Shown piece by piece: positions 24,996 through 33,295 of a stretch of 64,000 nt of DNA. Numbering within the stretch: the stretch's first letter is position 1; the number at the start of each line of letters is the position of its first letter. The notes below the pieces were generated by a model. That model ran no database searches. It was given only the letters and a program-made list of their open reading frames with translations, and was not told where the DNA came from. The position numbers and the translations under genes are program-made. The stretch comes from Bryobacterales bacterium F-183 (GTDB taxonomy: Bacteria; Acidobacteriota; Terriglobia; Bryobacterales; Bryobacteraceae): NCBI GenBank assembly GCA_016865505.2, contig AP025252.1:4920137-4984136 (forward strand), written 5' to 3'.

Positions 24996-26150
24996 GTGCG
25001 GCTGAAAACGTACTTCACCTCCAGTGTGAATGAAGCAATCGCCCGGGCCCGTCAGGAGCTGGGTCCAGATGCCTTACTGGTTCATTCGAAGCGGACATCG
25101 GGAGAGAACTTGTCGCTTGGCTCCTATGAAGTTGTGTTTGCTCTTCAGTCGGCACAACAACCGTCAAGCGCGGCGCCTACCTCCGCAAAACAGCAATTGC
25201 AGATCGCGAGTGCGACGACATCGCCATCCAATGGATCGGGCACCGACCTCGCCGCCATGCGCGAAGCTCTGGACAAAGCGTATCGCCTGGTCCGCCGCAC
25301 TGAAGCGATGTTGAATTCGCAGGTACGGCCGCCGGGACCCGACGCCGAAGTTGCATGTGCACTTGCCGAATCGGGCTTCTCTCGTGGCTTTCGTAGCCGC
25401 GCAATGCGCGACCTGACCGTGCAGGCAGGTGATTCTGCGATATCGCGAGAAACGCTGATTCAGTGGCTTAGCAGGCAGCTTGCAGTCGACGCTTCACTTG
25501 GAAACGGTGCAAGCAAGTCGGCCGTTGTCGCACTTCTCGGTGCTAACGGATGTGGGAAGACCTCCACGTTGGTCAAGTTAGCTGTGCGCTTCGTTGTCGC
25601 ATCCTCAAAATCCGGGCACATTATCGCGATCGAAGGCGACTCTGTAAGTGGAAATGAGACTCTGCGTTGTTTCGCGAGCATCCTGGGAATTGGCCTTACG
25701 GTTGCAGAGAATGTACACCAGTTCCGGCAAGCGTTGCAAGAGAATGCTTCAAAGGATATCGTGCTCATCGACACACCAGGTATTGGACGAAATCAGGAGT
25801 CGGAAGTCAGTTATCTGTCCGAGTTCTTTGAAGTCCTGCCGCAAATCGACAAGCACTTGTTGATTCCGGCTGACGTCAACCTAGTGACGGCACGTCGTCA
25901 AGCTGAGAGATTCGCACCCTTGCGACCGGAGAAAGTCATGCTCACCAGAATGGACGAGGCGGGAGAGTCACTATCTGCTGCGCTTGAAGCAGTAATTACC
26001 TTGGGACTGCCGCTCTCGTTCTGCACGACAGGAAGCCGCATCCCGGAGGACTTGGAGATCGCAGACCCTCCATCGTATGTTGAGCGCCTGCTTCCGGATT
26101 GGCTTGGCCTCGAACAAAGCGGCCAGCGCAGCAAACAAGCAACTGCATAG
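24996..26150 (+). CDS. flhF: Flagellar SRP-type GTPase FlhF
   Basis: FlhF belongs to the SRP GTPases and sets flagellar site and number, usually with the ATPase FlhG. The 384-residue protein has the FlhF N-terminal box MRLKTYFTSSVNEAIARARQELGPDALLVHSKR, a linker, P loop GANGCGKTST near residue 182, DTPGIGR (G3) and TRMDEA (G4). Start is GTG. The G3 box reads DTPG, where SRP GTPases have DTAG. No flhG gene follows, although it normally does; fliA is next after 18 bases. Confidence 0.93.
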   Translation: MRLKTYFTSSVNEAIARARQELGPDALLVHSKRTSGENLSLGSYEVVFALQSAQQPSSAAPTSAKQQLQIASATTSPSNGSGTDLAAMREALDKAYRLVRRTEAMLNSQVRPPGPDAEVACALAESGFSRGFRSRAMRDLTVQAGDSAISRETLIQWLSRQLAVDASLGNGASKSAVVALLGANGCGKTSTLVKLAVRFVVASSKSGHIIAIEGDSVSGNETLRCFASILGIGLTVAENVHQFRQALQENASKDIVLIDTPGIGRNQESEVSYLSEFFEVLPQIDKHLLIPADVNLVTARRQAERFAPLRPEKVMLTRMDEAGESLSAALEAVITLGLPLSFCTTGSRIPEDLEIADPPSYVERLLPDWLGLEQSGQRSKQATA

Positions 26151-26168
26151 ACTTCGCCGAGGAAAACA

Positions 26169-27053
26169 GTGCAGCAGAACCAGTCAGTCGTTTCGCAAAT
26201 GAAGGACCTTCCGTATCCAATGGGTATTGACACCTATAAGCAGAAAGAGGCCGCGGCCGAACGTGACCAGCTCATCCTGGAGCACTTGCCTCAAGTTCGC
26301 CTCATTGCCCGCAGAATCCACGAACGGCTCCCCGATTGTGTAAGTCTCGAAGATCTAGTTTCAACAGGTATCGTAGGCCTGATCTCGGCGATTGATCGTT
26401 TTGACCCCGTGCACAACGTCAAGCTCAAGACCTATGCGGAATACAAGATCCGCGGAGCCATACTCGATAGCCTACGCGGCCTCGATTGGGCACCTCGCCA
26501 ACAACGGAAACGCACCAAGCAGATTGAGTCGGCGATCAACGCGCTCGAACAGAAACATCATCGCGCCCCATCCGAAGAGGAGATCGCCGGCCAATTGGAT
26601 CTGAGTATGGCCGAGTACCGCGAATGGCTCGTCGACATCCGTGGCGTGAATCTAGGACGATTGGAAGCTGCTGGCTCCGATGATGACAGCCGGGATCTCC
26701 TGAAATACGTATCGGATAACGAGGAGCTTTGGCCGTCGAGAATCGTTGAACGGTCCGAGTTGGAGGCGTTAGTCGCCGAAGCGATCGGCCGAATGCCAGC
26801 TGTTGAGAAGACAGTTTTGAGCTTGTACTACCAGGAAGAGCTTACTCTTCGCGAAATCTCCGGCATCCTACATTTGCATGAATCAAGGATCTCCCAGTTG
26901 AAGAGCCAAGCAATTCTTCGTTTACGGTCGTATATCGAGAAACGTTGGCCTATCGTTAAGCGGAACTCGACCAAAGCGGAAGGCGCTCATGCGACAAGCA
27001 CAAAGCCCGCAAGTACGCCCCTTCGGCGCACCGTGAAAGCGAATGGAGCATAG
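26169..27053 (+). CDS. fliA: RNA polymerase sigma-28 factor FliA
   Basis: This 294-residue FliA/WhiG-type sigma factor has region 2 with HLPQVRLIARRIHERLP, LEDLVSTGIVGLISAIDRFDP and KLKTYAEYKIRGAILDSLRGLDWAPR. Region 3 spans KHHRAPSEEEIAGQLDLS. Region 4 has MPAVEKTVLSLYYQEELTLREISGILHLHESRISQLKSQAILRLR. It directs late flagellar transcription and is held by FlgM, encoded at 11550-11810. A putative target promoter lies before flaG. The GTG start is used; an unusual basic tail of about 30 residues follows region 4. Confidence 0.96.
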   Translation: MQQNQSVVSQMKDLPYPMGIDTYKQKEAAAERDQLILEHLPQVRLIARRIHERLPDCVSLEDLVSTGIVGLISAIDRFDPVHNVKLKTYAEYKIRGAILDSLRGLDWAPRQQRKRTKQIESAINALEQKHHRAPSEEEIAGQLDLSMAEYREWLVDIRGVNLGRLEAAGSDDDSRDLLKYVSDNEELWPSRIVERSELEALVAEAIGRMPAVEKTVLSLYYQEELTLREISGILHLHESRISQLKSQAILRLRSYIEKRWPIVKRNSTKAEGAHATSTKPASTPLRRTVKANGA

Positions 27054-27082
27054 GCGGCAACGCCAGGAAGACTGAACTTTAG

Positions 27083-27982
27083 ATGCCGATCTCGCAACCA
27101 GCGAAGTTCCGCGAATGGCTGATCCAAGGCCTAACCGACCAACTCATTCAGGTCCTCGAGACCATGGCGGGCGAAAAGCCCCTGGTCTCAGCGCAATCCA
27201 GCACACTCCAGTTCGACGGGGATCTCTCCGCGTGGACGTCGACGTCCAGTATCGCGGAGGGAGCGAAAGTCACTTTTGTAGGCTCCTCTGCTGATTGCGC
27301 TCGACTTGGTTCCAAGGTTCTGACGGCAGCCGGTCTCGATCTTGATGATGAGGAAACCGTTCTTGGGACCTTTCGCGAAACCATCGACCAGGCATTCGCA
27401 GGCCTAGCGCAGCAGGCCACCAACCTCCTAGCCCGCGAAATCACTGCTGGCGGCTGTAAGCCACTGACCGATCCATCGCAACTCCAAACAGTCCGAGAAC
27501 CTTGGGCTGCCTTTACCGTTGAGTTCGCCAACGGCGATGTCTGCCGCTTCCACGTCAACTGGAACGAGGCGTACCTGCTTGGTGCAGGTACCTCGCCTGG
27601 TGCAAACGCTACGGAGCCAGCGATCCGTTCTGTCGCTATGGAGCAGGTTTCAAGCGTCGCGCAGCCGTCTGCGGCGGCTTCGCCGCAGCGTGCAGCAGGC
27701 AACTCCGCCTCGGGACCCGAGGCAAAGAACTCCGACCTCCTTTTCGACGTGGAACTGCCAGTTTGCGTGTCGTTCGGACGTGCATACTTACAGCTAAAAG
27801 ATGTCTTAAAACTCACGACAGGTTCTATCGTTGAGCTGAATCGAACCGTTTCCGAGCCTGTTGAAGTGATCGTGAACAACTGCGTAATTGCCAGAGGCGA
27901 GGTTGTGGTTGTTGAGGGCAACTTTGGTGTCCGTATTCAGGAAGTCATCAGCCGCCAGGAGCGCTTAAGGACCCTGCACTAA
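27083..27982 (+). CDS. FliN/FliY-like C-ring protein with N-terminal extension
   Basis: The last 85 or so residues of this 299-residue protein form a SpoA domain: DVELPVCVSFGRAYLQLKDVLKLTTGSIVELNRTVSEPVEVIVNNCVIARGEVVVVEGNFGVRI. The first 180 residues have an alpha/beta look with FRETIDQAFAGLAQQATNLLAREI, reminiscent of CheC/CheX-type domains, then an Ala/Ser linker. FliY of Gram-positives joins a CheC-like phosphatase to a FliN domain, but the typical EN-type phosphatase motif is not clear here. It would be the second FliN-type subunit of this cluster. Gap to fliA is 29 bases. Confidence 0.78.
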   Translation: MPISQPAKFREWLIQGLTDQLIQVLETMAGEKPLVSAQSSTLQFDGDLSAWTSTSSIAEGAKVTFVGSSADCARLGSKVLTAAGLDLDDEETVLGTFRETIDQAFAGLAQQATNLLAREITAGGCKPLTDPSQLQTVREPWAAFTVEFANGDVCRFHVNWNEAYLLGAGTSPGANATEPAIRSVAMEQVSSVAQPSAAASPQRAAGNSASGPEAKNSDLLFDVELPVCVSFGRAYLQLKDVLKLTTGSIVELNRTVSEPVEVIVNNCVIARGEVVVVEGNFGVRIQEVISRQERLRTLH

Positions 27983-27983
27983 C

Positions 27984-28508
27984 ATGCCGCCTTATGTCAT
28001 TCTCCAGTTTTCAATTCTTCTGGCTATTGCCGGATTCGTCGTCTATTGGAAGTTTGAAACGTCGTCGCGGTTTGAGCGGCATCGACAAGCGGAGGAACAA
28101 TCGCTGCGTGCCATGCGTGGAATTCAAGCCACCACGTTGACGCTGAAGACTGAGGTTGAGGAACTGCGCGAGATCTGCCGCGACTTGGCAGCGCGCCCAA
28201 TCCCGTCGAGCTCCGTTGGAATGCCCGCAGCGAAACGAAGCCAGGCCATCCGTATGCTGCGCCGCGGTGAGAGTCCCGAGAACATTGCTGCGGCGCTCCG
28301 ACTACCACGGAGCCATGTGCAGATGCTCGAGAAATTGCGGGCGCTATCGCTCGCCGACATGCCATTGCCGGTCCAACTAGCGCCTGAGCGGGCGCGGAGT
28401 GCGCCGGCAGGAGTAAAGGCAGTGGCAAGACCCGTGGAACCGGCTGAGCCCGACTCGTCTGCCCTTCCCAAGACGCCACCGAAGCGTCGCATCTGGGCAA
28501 CCGCCTGA
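27984..28508 (+). CDS. Membrane-anchored coiled-coil/HTH protein (SwrB/DUF2802-like)
   Basis: This 174-residue protein has one N-terminal membrane helix (VILQFSILLAIAGFVVYWKF), a heptad-like helix (EEQSLRAMRGIQATTLTLKTEVEELREICRDL), a helix-turn-helix-like stretch AIRMLRRGESPENIAAALRLPRSHVQMLEKL and a Pro/Ala tail. The same order of parts is known in SwrB and DUF2802/DUF6115 proteins found at the end of flagellar operons after flhF, fliA and fliN-like genes. SwrB promotes basal-body assembly in Bacillus; function here is inferred. It starts one base after the previous stop and ends the operon. Confidence 0.65.
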   Translation: MPPYVILQFSILLAIAGFVVYWKFETSSRFERHRQAEEQSLRAMRGIQATTLTLKTEVEELREICRDLAARPIPSSSVGMPAAKRSQAIRMLRRGESPENIAAALRLPRSHVQMLEKLRALSLADMPLPVQLAPERARSAPAGVKAVARPVEPAEPDSSALPKTPPKRRIWATA

Positions 28509-28526
28509 TTTTAGAATGTAATCTGC

Positions 28527-30245
28527 CTAGACGCTACGCTTCAAGCTCACCGCATCCATTGGTAGTTTGCGGCGTCGTGGATTGGCTGCATCACGATAGT
28601 CTCGCCAGTTCGCCGCGATCAGGTAGACGCCATAAAAGAACGCCACCAACATCAGCAGTATGACTGCGGCTAGCGCGACTTCCTGGGCGACGGTAGGCTT
28701 ATCGAAGAAGGTGGAGCTAAAGTGGCCACCGAAGTTCATCCCAAAAAAGCCGGTGATCATGGCCCCACCGCCGAACACAAGGCTCAAGACAGCGAGCCTG
28801 TTCACCGCACCCATTTGGCGGCTCTCATAGTATTCATTGAGTGTGCCATTCAGTCGCCGGACCGCGTGCTCCACCTCTTCGAGTGCTGGATCGACACGAT
28901 AGGCGCGAGCCTGCATTTCGAAATGCTCCTGCTCCTCGTCCTTGTTTGCCAGCTCGTCGAAATGCCAGAAGTTCGCAAAGTGGAGGAACTCCAGCAATAA
29001 TGCATTGGCAGCCTCGATGTTGGCTTCACCGAACTCGCGATCATCATGGAAATCGCGATAGAGACGTTTGGAAATGAGCGCGGTCCGCTCGTTCAAGTCG
29101 AGCAACGTCGCCCGGTAGAACAGCGCAATGATCGCCATCAGGTAGTAGCGCGAGCGGAACATCCGGTGAATCAGGAAGCCCTCACGCAACAAATGGTCAT
29201 CACAATCGAAGTTTCCGAGACAGACTGTAACGTTGGAATACTCGGAAAAGCCGTAGTAGGTCCCCTGATGCGCCCATCGACGGTAGAGGCTCTTCGACAT
29301 CTCCTCCTGCAGAAAACTCTCCTCGTAGCGGAATGAGAAGCCAGCCCGCTCGACATACAGTACCCGGCTGAGGAAAATCTGGTATTCGCGAGTGTGGATG
29401 TAGTCTTCTGGAACCGATTTCGGGTCGATCGCCATGTATGTGTAGACGATCATTCGCTCGTCTAACACAGGCTCGTACTCCTGGCGATCATAGTTGGTGA
29501 AGTACAGTAGACCCTTTATGAGCTTCGATAGAGGCGGCTGGTAGTTGGCGATGGATGGACGTTCCCAGTTCTCCTCGACCAGCTTGGTGCAAACGTCTTT
29601 CTCCTCAAGAATCAGCGCCTGACGCCTTGGCATGCGACCTTCGCGCAGTTGCCGCCCGCTCGACGGATAGACCTTGCGCATCATTTCATTGATCCACAAG
29701 GCCTGGCTACCCGGGATGTCCATGCATTCGACGCTCAAAGACAAGATGCCTATACCATTGGCAAACATCATCAGGCGCAAGGCGGTAACTTCCGCTGAAA
29801 TCTTTTTGCCGCGCGAGTCCTCTACCTGATAGATCAGGCGGACGTGGTCGGGGATGTCGAGCGTATAGAAACGGAGGAGGGACTCGGCTTCATCTTTCGG
29901 ATCCGCCATTCCCAAGGTGTCGAAAAACACCCGCCGTACAAACGGGTGGAAGAACACCATGTCCTGATAGGCTGGCGACTCGATGTCAAATGATGTGTAC
30001 GCCGCGCGCTTCCAACGGCCCAGCTTCGCGGTAATCAGGTCGCTGCCGCCGTGCGCGCCAATCCAGGCATCGATGCCGTCCACCCACAACGGGCAGTTGC
30101 GCCATATCTCACCGTGGTCCTTCCGTACTGCGTCCTTATCAATCGAAAAAGGAAACAGAAAGAACGTGTGCAGGTGCGACACCAACGGCAGCGAGTGCTC
30201 TCGTCCCGCTGATGGCAAGCTTGGTGGCGCGACGTTCGGACTCAC
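28527..30245 (-). CDS. Large CorA-superfamily membrane protein
   Basis: The C terminus of this 572-residue protein has two membrane helices with FGMNFGG between them (after AVLSLVFGGGAMITGF), which fits the GMN selectivity motif of CorA/ZntB-type cation channels. A long acidic helix (ANKDEEQEHFEMQARAYRVDPALEEVEHAVRRLNGTL) leads into the membrane part as in CorA. The N-terminal 430 residues are much longer than in standard CorA (about 320 in all) and not recognisable. It may carry Mg2+ or another divalent cation; the ion is not shown. It starts 3 bases after queE and is probably co-transcribed. Confidence 0.65.
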   Translation of the reverse strand: MSPNVAPPSLPSAGREHSLPLVSHLHTFFLFPFSIDKDAVRKDHGEIWRNCPLWVDGIDAWIGAHGGSDLITAKLGRWKRAAYTSFDIESPAYQDMVFFHPFVRRVFFDTLGMADPKDEAESLLRFYTLDIPDHVRLIYQVEDSRGKKISAEVTALRLMMFANGIGILSLSVECMDIPGSQALWINEMMRKVYPSSGRQLREGRMPRRQALILEEKDVCTKLVEENWERPSIANYQPPLSKLIKGLLYFTNYDRQEYEPVLDERMIVYTYMAIDPKSVPEDYIHTREYQIFLSRVLYVERAGFSFRYEESFLQEEMSKSLYRRWAHQGTYYGFSEYSNVTVCLGNFDCDDHLLREGFLIHRMFRSRYYLMAIIALFYRATLLDLNERTALISKRLYRDFHDDREFGEANIEAANALLLEFLHFANFWHFDELANKDEEQEHFEMQARAYRVDPALEEVEHAVRRLNGTLNEYYESRQMGAVNRLAVLSLVFGGGAMITGFFGMNFGGHFSSTFFDKPTVAQEVALAAVILLMLVAFFYGVYLIAANWRDYRDAANPRRRKLPMDAVSLKRSV

Positions 30246-30248
30246 GCT

Positions 30249-31094
30249 CTACTTGCCTCGTTCGTTTCCCCACAGATCGATGTGCAACCTTGGCGTATAG
30301 CGGTAGCCGGTGTTCTTGCAAACTTCAGCCAGCCATTGTCCGCGCTCGAATAGGGTTCCGGGGTCCGTACCTTCGCCCATCAGCACAACCCGATCAGCAG
30401 GGGCTTCCAGTTCGGTGACGATCTGCCGGACTTCCTGCAAATCTTCCTGGTCCATGATGACGAACTTGAGCTGGTAGTCGTAGTTGTCCATGAGCTTTCG
30501 CAGGACTTCCGGCTGATACCGAAGACTTTGGTGCCGTACAACCCAGCGGCCACCCTCGCGGCGGTGTGGAACCGAGTTCGCAAGTTTTGGACTGATGCTC
30601 ATCAGATGAGCCTTCACGGGTAAGAACACGGTGCCCGCAGTCTCGATGGTCACCGTGAAATCCATCGAAGCCAGGCGATCGGTGAGCAGCACCAAACCCT
30701 CTTGCAGCATCGGCTCTCCGCCCGTGATGACCACATGCTGAAGGCCCTGGCGACGGATATGGGCCAGCAATCCGCCGAGCATCCAATCGGTGCCCTCCGG
30801 CTTCCATGAAGTATACGGAGTGTCGCACCAGACGCAGCGGAGGTTACAGCCGTTGAGCCTCACAAACACAGAGGGGACCCCGACGTGGCGACCTTCGCCT
30901 TGGATCGAAGTGAAGATCTCGGAGATGTTCAGGGGACGCGGTGCAGCCGCGACGGCGTCACCCATCGTCAAGGCCGGGCTCTCGGCAACCGGCTCTGCAG
31001 TAGCTGGTGGGGCCTCTACCGGTTCTGCAGCCTTTTTGCGAGCGCCGGATCGCTTCGGTTCGCCTGTTGAAACCCTTTTTTTCTCAGTAGGCAT
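30249..31094 (-). CDS. queE: 7-carboxy-7-deazaguanine synthase
   Basis: QueE is a radical SAM enzyme converting carboxy-tetrahydropterin to 7-carboxy-7-deazaguanine in the queuosine/7-deazaguanine pathway. [42 protein letters not shown] shows the substrate signature and the CX3CX2C cluster motif (C83, C87, C90). ITGGEPMLQ follows. The protein has an Ala/Pro-rich head of about 50 residues before the conserved start. ATG at 31094 has GGAG 10 bases upstream but gives a 79-base overlap with queC; ATG at 30965 would remove the head and avoid overlap. Confidence 0.93.
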   Translation of the reverse strand: MPTEKKRVSTGEPKRSGARKKAAEPVEAPPATAEPVAESPALTMGDAVAAAPRPLNISEIFTSIQGEGRHVGVPSVFVRLNGCNLRCVWCDTPYTSWKPEGTDWMLGGLLAHIRRQGLQHVVITGGEPMLQEGLVLLTDRLASMDFTVTIETAGTVFLPVKAHLMSISPKLANSVPHRREGGRWVVRHQSLRYQPEVLRKLMDNYDYQLKFVIMDQEDLQEVRQIVTELEAPADRVVLMGEGTDPGTLFERGQWLAEVCKNTGYRYTPRLHIDLWGNERGK

Positions 31095-31726
31095 GAATCA
31101 CACTCTCCGCAAGGATAACCGAATTCACCGGGGTCGTAACAGGAGTGGGTTAGCCCTAGATCCAACCCGCATGCCTCGGCTAATTCTATGATTCCGGCTT
31201 TGGTCAATGAAATCAGCGGGGTGTGGACCTTGAGACGCATCGATCCTTCAACGCCCGCCTTGGTCGCAAGGGTCGCCATTTGCTCAAACGCGGCAATGAA
31301 TTCCGGGCGGCAATCCGGGTAGCCGGAATAGTCGATGGCATTGACTCCGATCACCAGATCCTGCGCTTGCAGTACCTCGGCCCAGGCTAGTGCATAGGAC
31401 AAAAAAACCGTGTTTCGCGCAGGGACATACGTGGGTGGGATCGCGGCTCCGGGTTTGTCGACATCCTGCCCTTTTGGAACGGCGATTTCGTCGGATGTGA
31501 GCGCACTTCCACCAAAAAGGTCGAGATGGATTGGTACGACCAGATGCCTCTCAACGCCGACCGATGCCGCCACTCTGGTAGCGGCGTCTAGCTCGACTTT
31601 GTGACGCTGGCCATAATCAAAGCTCAGGGCATAGCAGGCAAAGTCCTGGTGCTTGCGAGCCCAGGCAAGACAGGTTGAAGAATCGAGTCCACCACTGAGC
31701 AAGACTACGGCTGGCTTTCGGCTCAC
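31016..31726 (-). CDS. queC: 7-cyano-7-deazaguanine synthase
   Basis: QueC makes preQ0 from the QueE product using ATP and ammonia. The 236-residue protein has the PP-loop [24 protein letters not shown], the [18 protein letters not shown] motif, and a zinc site in [25 protein letters not shown]. It overlaps the upstream LysR-type gene by 4 bases (ATGA) and the downstream queE start by 79 bases. queD and queF are not in this window. Confidence 0.96.
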   Translation of the reverse strand: MSRKPAVVLLSGGLDSSTCLAWARKHQDFACYALSFDYGQRHKVELDAATRVAASVGVERHLVVPIHLDLFGGSALTSDEIAVPKGQDVDKPGAAIPPTYVPARNTVFLSYALAWAEVLQAQDLVIGVNAIDYSGYPDCRPEFIAAFEQMATLATKAGVEGSMRLKVHTPLISLTKAGIIELAEACGLDLGLTHSCYDPGEFGYPCGECDSCLLRKKGFQQANRSDPALAKRLQNR

Positions 31727-32598
31727 TGCTGCTTCACCAGGTCGAAGAAAGCTTTCGCCGCGTGGCTGAGCGCCCGTCGCGCGGGAGTAACCAAGCGGAT
31801 CTCGCGGTCGACGTTCAGCTCTCGTACACGGATCTCGCGGAGTACGCCATCCTGGATGTCCTGATCCACGCAGAACTTTGGAAGAAACGCTACGCCTTCA
31901 TTGCGCGCAACGAGCATCCGAATCGCTTCCACCGTCGGCATCTCGACATCCATATTCAGCGGCACCTTGCAACGCTGGAACTCGCGCAACACCAACGTCC
32001 GATATGGCGAAATCACATTGTGCGCAATAAAGACTTCCGATCCCAAGTCGCCGATTGATACTTCCCCGGCTTCGGCTAACCGATGCTGTGGCGCACAGAC
32101 AAACGTGAGACGATCGCGGTAGATGACGGTCGAGTTCAGCCGGTTATCGCTGGGCTCGTAGCTAATCAACCCCAATTCGAGGTCCCCGTCTAGAATTTGA
32201 GATGGGATCTTGCTTGAAAGCGACCGCCGAACCTGTACTTTCACTTTCGGATACCGCTTGCGGTACTCCTCAATGTGACGTAGCAAGTACAACGTTGTGG
32301 ATTCGTTAGCGCCGACGATCAAGCGCCCAGCCGAGTTGTCGCGAAGTTCGGCCAGAGCATTGGCTAGCTCCGATTCCAGATTCTCAAAGCGGTGTGTGAA
32401 GTCGAGAACGATTTGACCGGCATCGGTCAGCATCAATTCCTTGCCGGACCTGTCGATCAGTTTTTCGTTGAGCTCAGATTCCAGGCGCTGAATTGCGAGA
32501 GAAACGGCGGGTTGAGTCCGCAAAAGCTTCTCCGCCGCTCTTGAAAAGCTCTTCTCCGTAGCAACCATCTGGAAGACTTTAAGCGGATAGAGCTCCAT
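31723..32598 (-). CDS. LysR-family transcriptional regulator
   Basis: This 291-residue regulator has an N-terminal winged helix-turn-helix ([45 protein letters not shown], residues 6-50), a linker helix, and a periplasmic-binding-type effector domain ([26 protein letters not shown]). It resembles CysB/CynR-like regulators, but the ligand cannot be named. It overlaps queC by 4 bases and so is co-transcribed with queuosine genes, an unusual partner. A near-ideal promoter places its -10 box 6 bases before the ATG, so the mRNA is probably leaderless. Confidence 0.92.
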   Translation of the reverse strand: MELYPLKVFQMVATEKSFSRAAEKLLRTQPAVSLAIQRLESELNEKLIDRSGKELMLTDAGQIVLDFTHRFENLESELANALAELRDNSAGRLIVGANESTTLYLLRHIEEYRKRYPKVKVQVRRSLSSKIPSQILDGDLELGLISYEPSDNRLNSTVIYRDRLTFVCAPQHRLAEAGEVSIGDLGSEVFIAHNVISPYRTLVLREFQRCKVPLNMDVEMPTVEAIRMLVARNEGVAFLPKFCVDQDIQDGVLREIRVRELNVDREIRLVTPARRALSHAAKAFFDLVKQQ

Positions 32599-32604
32599 AC
32601 GGAT

Positions 32605-32633
32605 AGTATAAATTTCTCAAATACAATCCGCAA
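32605..32633 (-). promoter_or_regulatory. Sigma-70-type promoter giving a leaderless lysR-queC-queE transcript
   Basis: On the minus strand TTGCGG (32633-32628) and TATACT (32610-32605) are separated by 17 bases, and only 6 bases separate the -10 box from the ATG at 32598. Transcription would start at or next to the A of ATG. No Shine-Dalgarno site is present. Confidence 0.7.
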
Positions 32634-32643
32634 GATTTATAAA

Positions 32644-33294
32644 CTATTTGATTTCAACGAGGATCATCTCGAAGCGACTCGACCCGATGTTTTTACCGGC
32701 GTGCTGCCCTGGTCCCTTCGTCCAACGGACCTCGCCCGCTCCCAGCGACATCTCCGACTCTGTGCCGTCCACAAGCTTGACCTTTGCATGGATTGGCGTC
32801 AGCAGAACGACGACTCGGCCGCGCCCGGTATGCTCATGCCACTTTTCTGATCTACCCGGCTCCAACCACGTCCGCATCACGCGAACTTGCGGATTCTCAA
32901 ACAACAGCTTGTTGTGTTCCGGATCCATCTGAATCGGATCCAGCTTCGCGTCCCGAACTTCTGCCGACGCGGGGGCGGGTTGCTTCAGTTCGATCTCGAC
33001 AACGCGAACATTCGTACCGCCGATGTTGTGGCTGGTGTGGACCGGGCCGGTGGGACTCCATGCGACATCCTCGGCGTTCCACTTCCCTTCTTCGACCTTG
33101 CCATCGCCGTACTGAATGTCGATTTGGCCTTTGTCCAGGTACACCATGACGCGATTGGTGGGGTGGACATGGGGTTTCGACTTGGCTCCGGATTTGCTGA
33201 CCACTTTCAGAATGCGCACCACATCGTTGTCTACAACAACGGGGCTATCCGCCGCGAACCACATGGCGGCAGCAGCAAGCATGAGCAGGGACAT
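32644..33294 (-). CDS. Exported double-cupin protein
   Basis: This protein of about 216 residues has a signal-like head (MSLLMLAAAAMWFAADS) and two cupin half-barrels. The first has KPHVHPTNRVMVYLDKGQIDI, the second EKWHEHTGRGRVVVLLTPIHAKV, each with histidines able to bind metal. Cupins of this kind are often isomerases or sensors; none is proved. ATG at 33294 follows the stop of the CoA-transferase gene by one base, which supports it over a longer in-frame start that would run into that gene. Confidence 0.75.
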   Translation of the reverse strand: MSLLMLAAAAMWFAADSPVVVDNDVVRILKVVSKSGAKSKPHVHPTNRVMVYLDKGQIDIQYGDGKVEEGKWNAEDVAWSPTGPVHTSHNIGGTNVRVVEIELKQPAPASAEVRDAKLDPIQMDPEHNKLLFENPQVRVMRTWLEPGRSEKWHEHTGRGRVVVLLTPIHAKVKLVDGTESEMSLGAGEVRWTKGPGQHAGKNIGSSRFEMILVEIK

Positions 33295-33295
33295 G

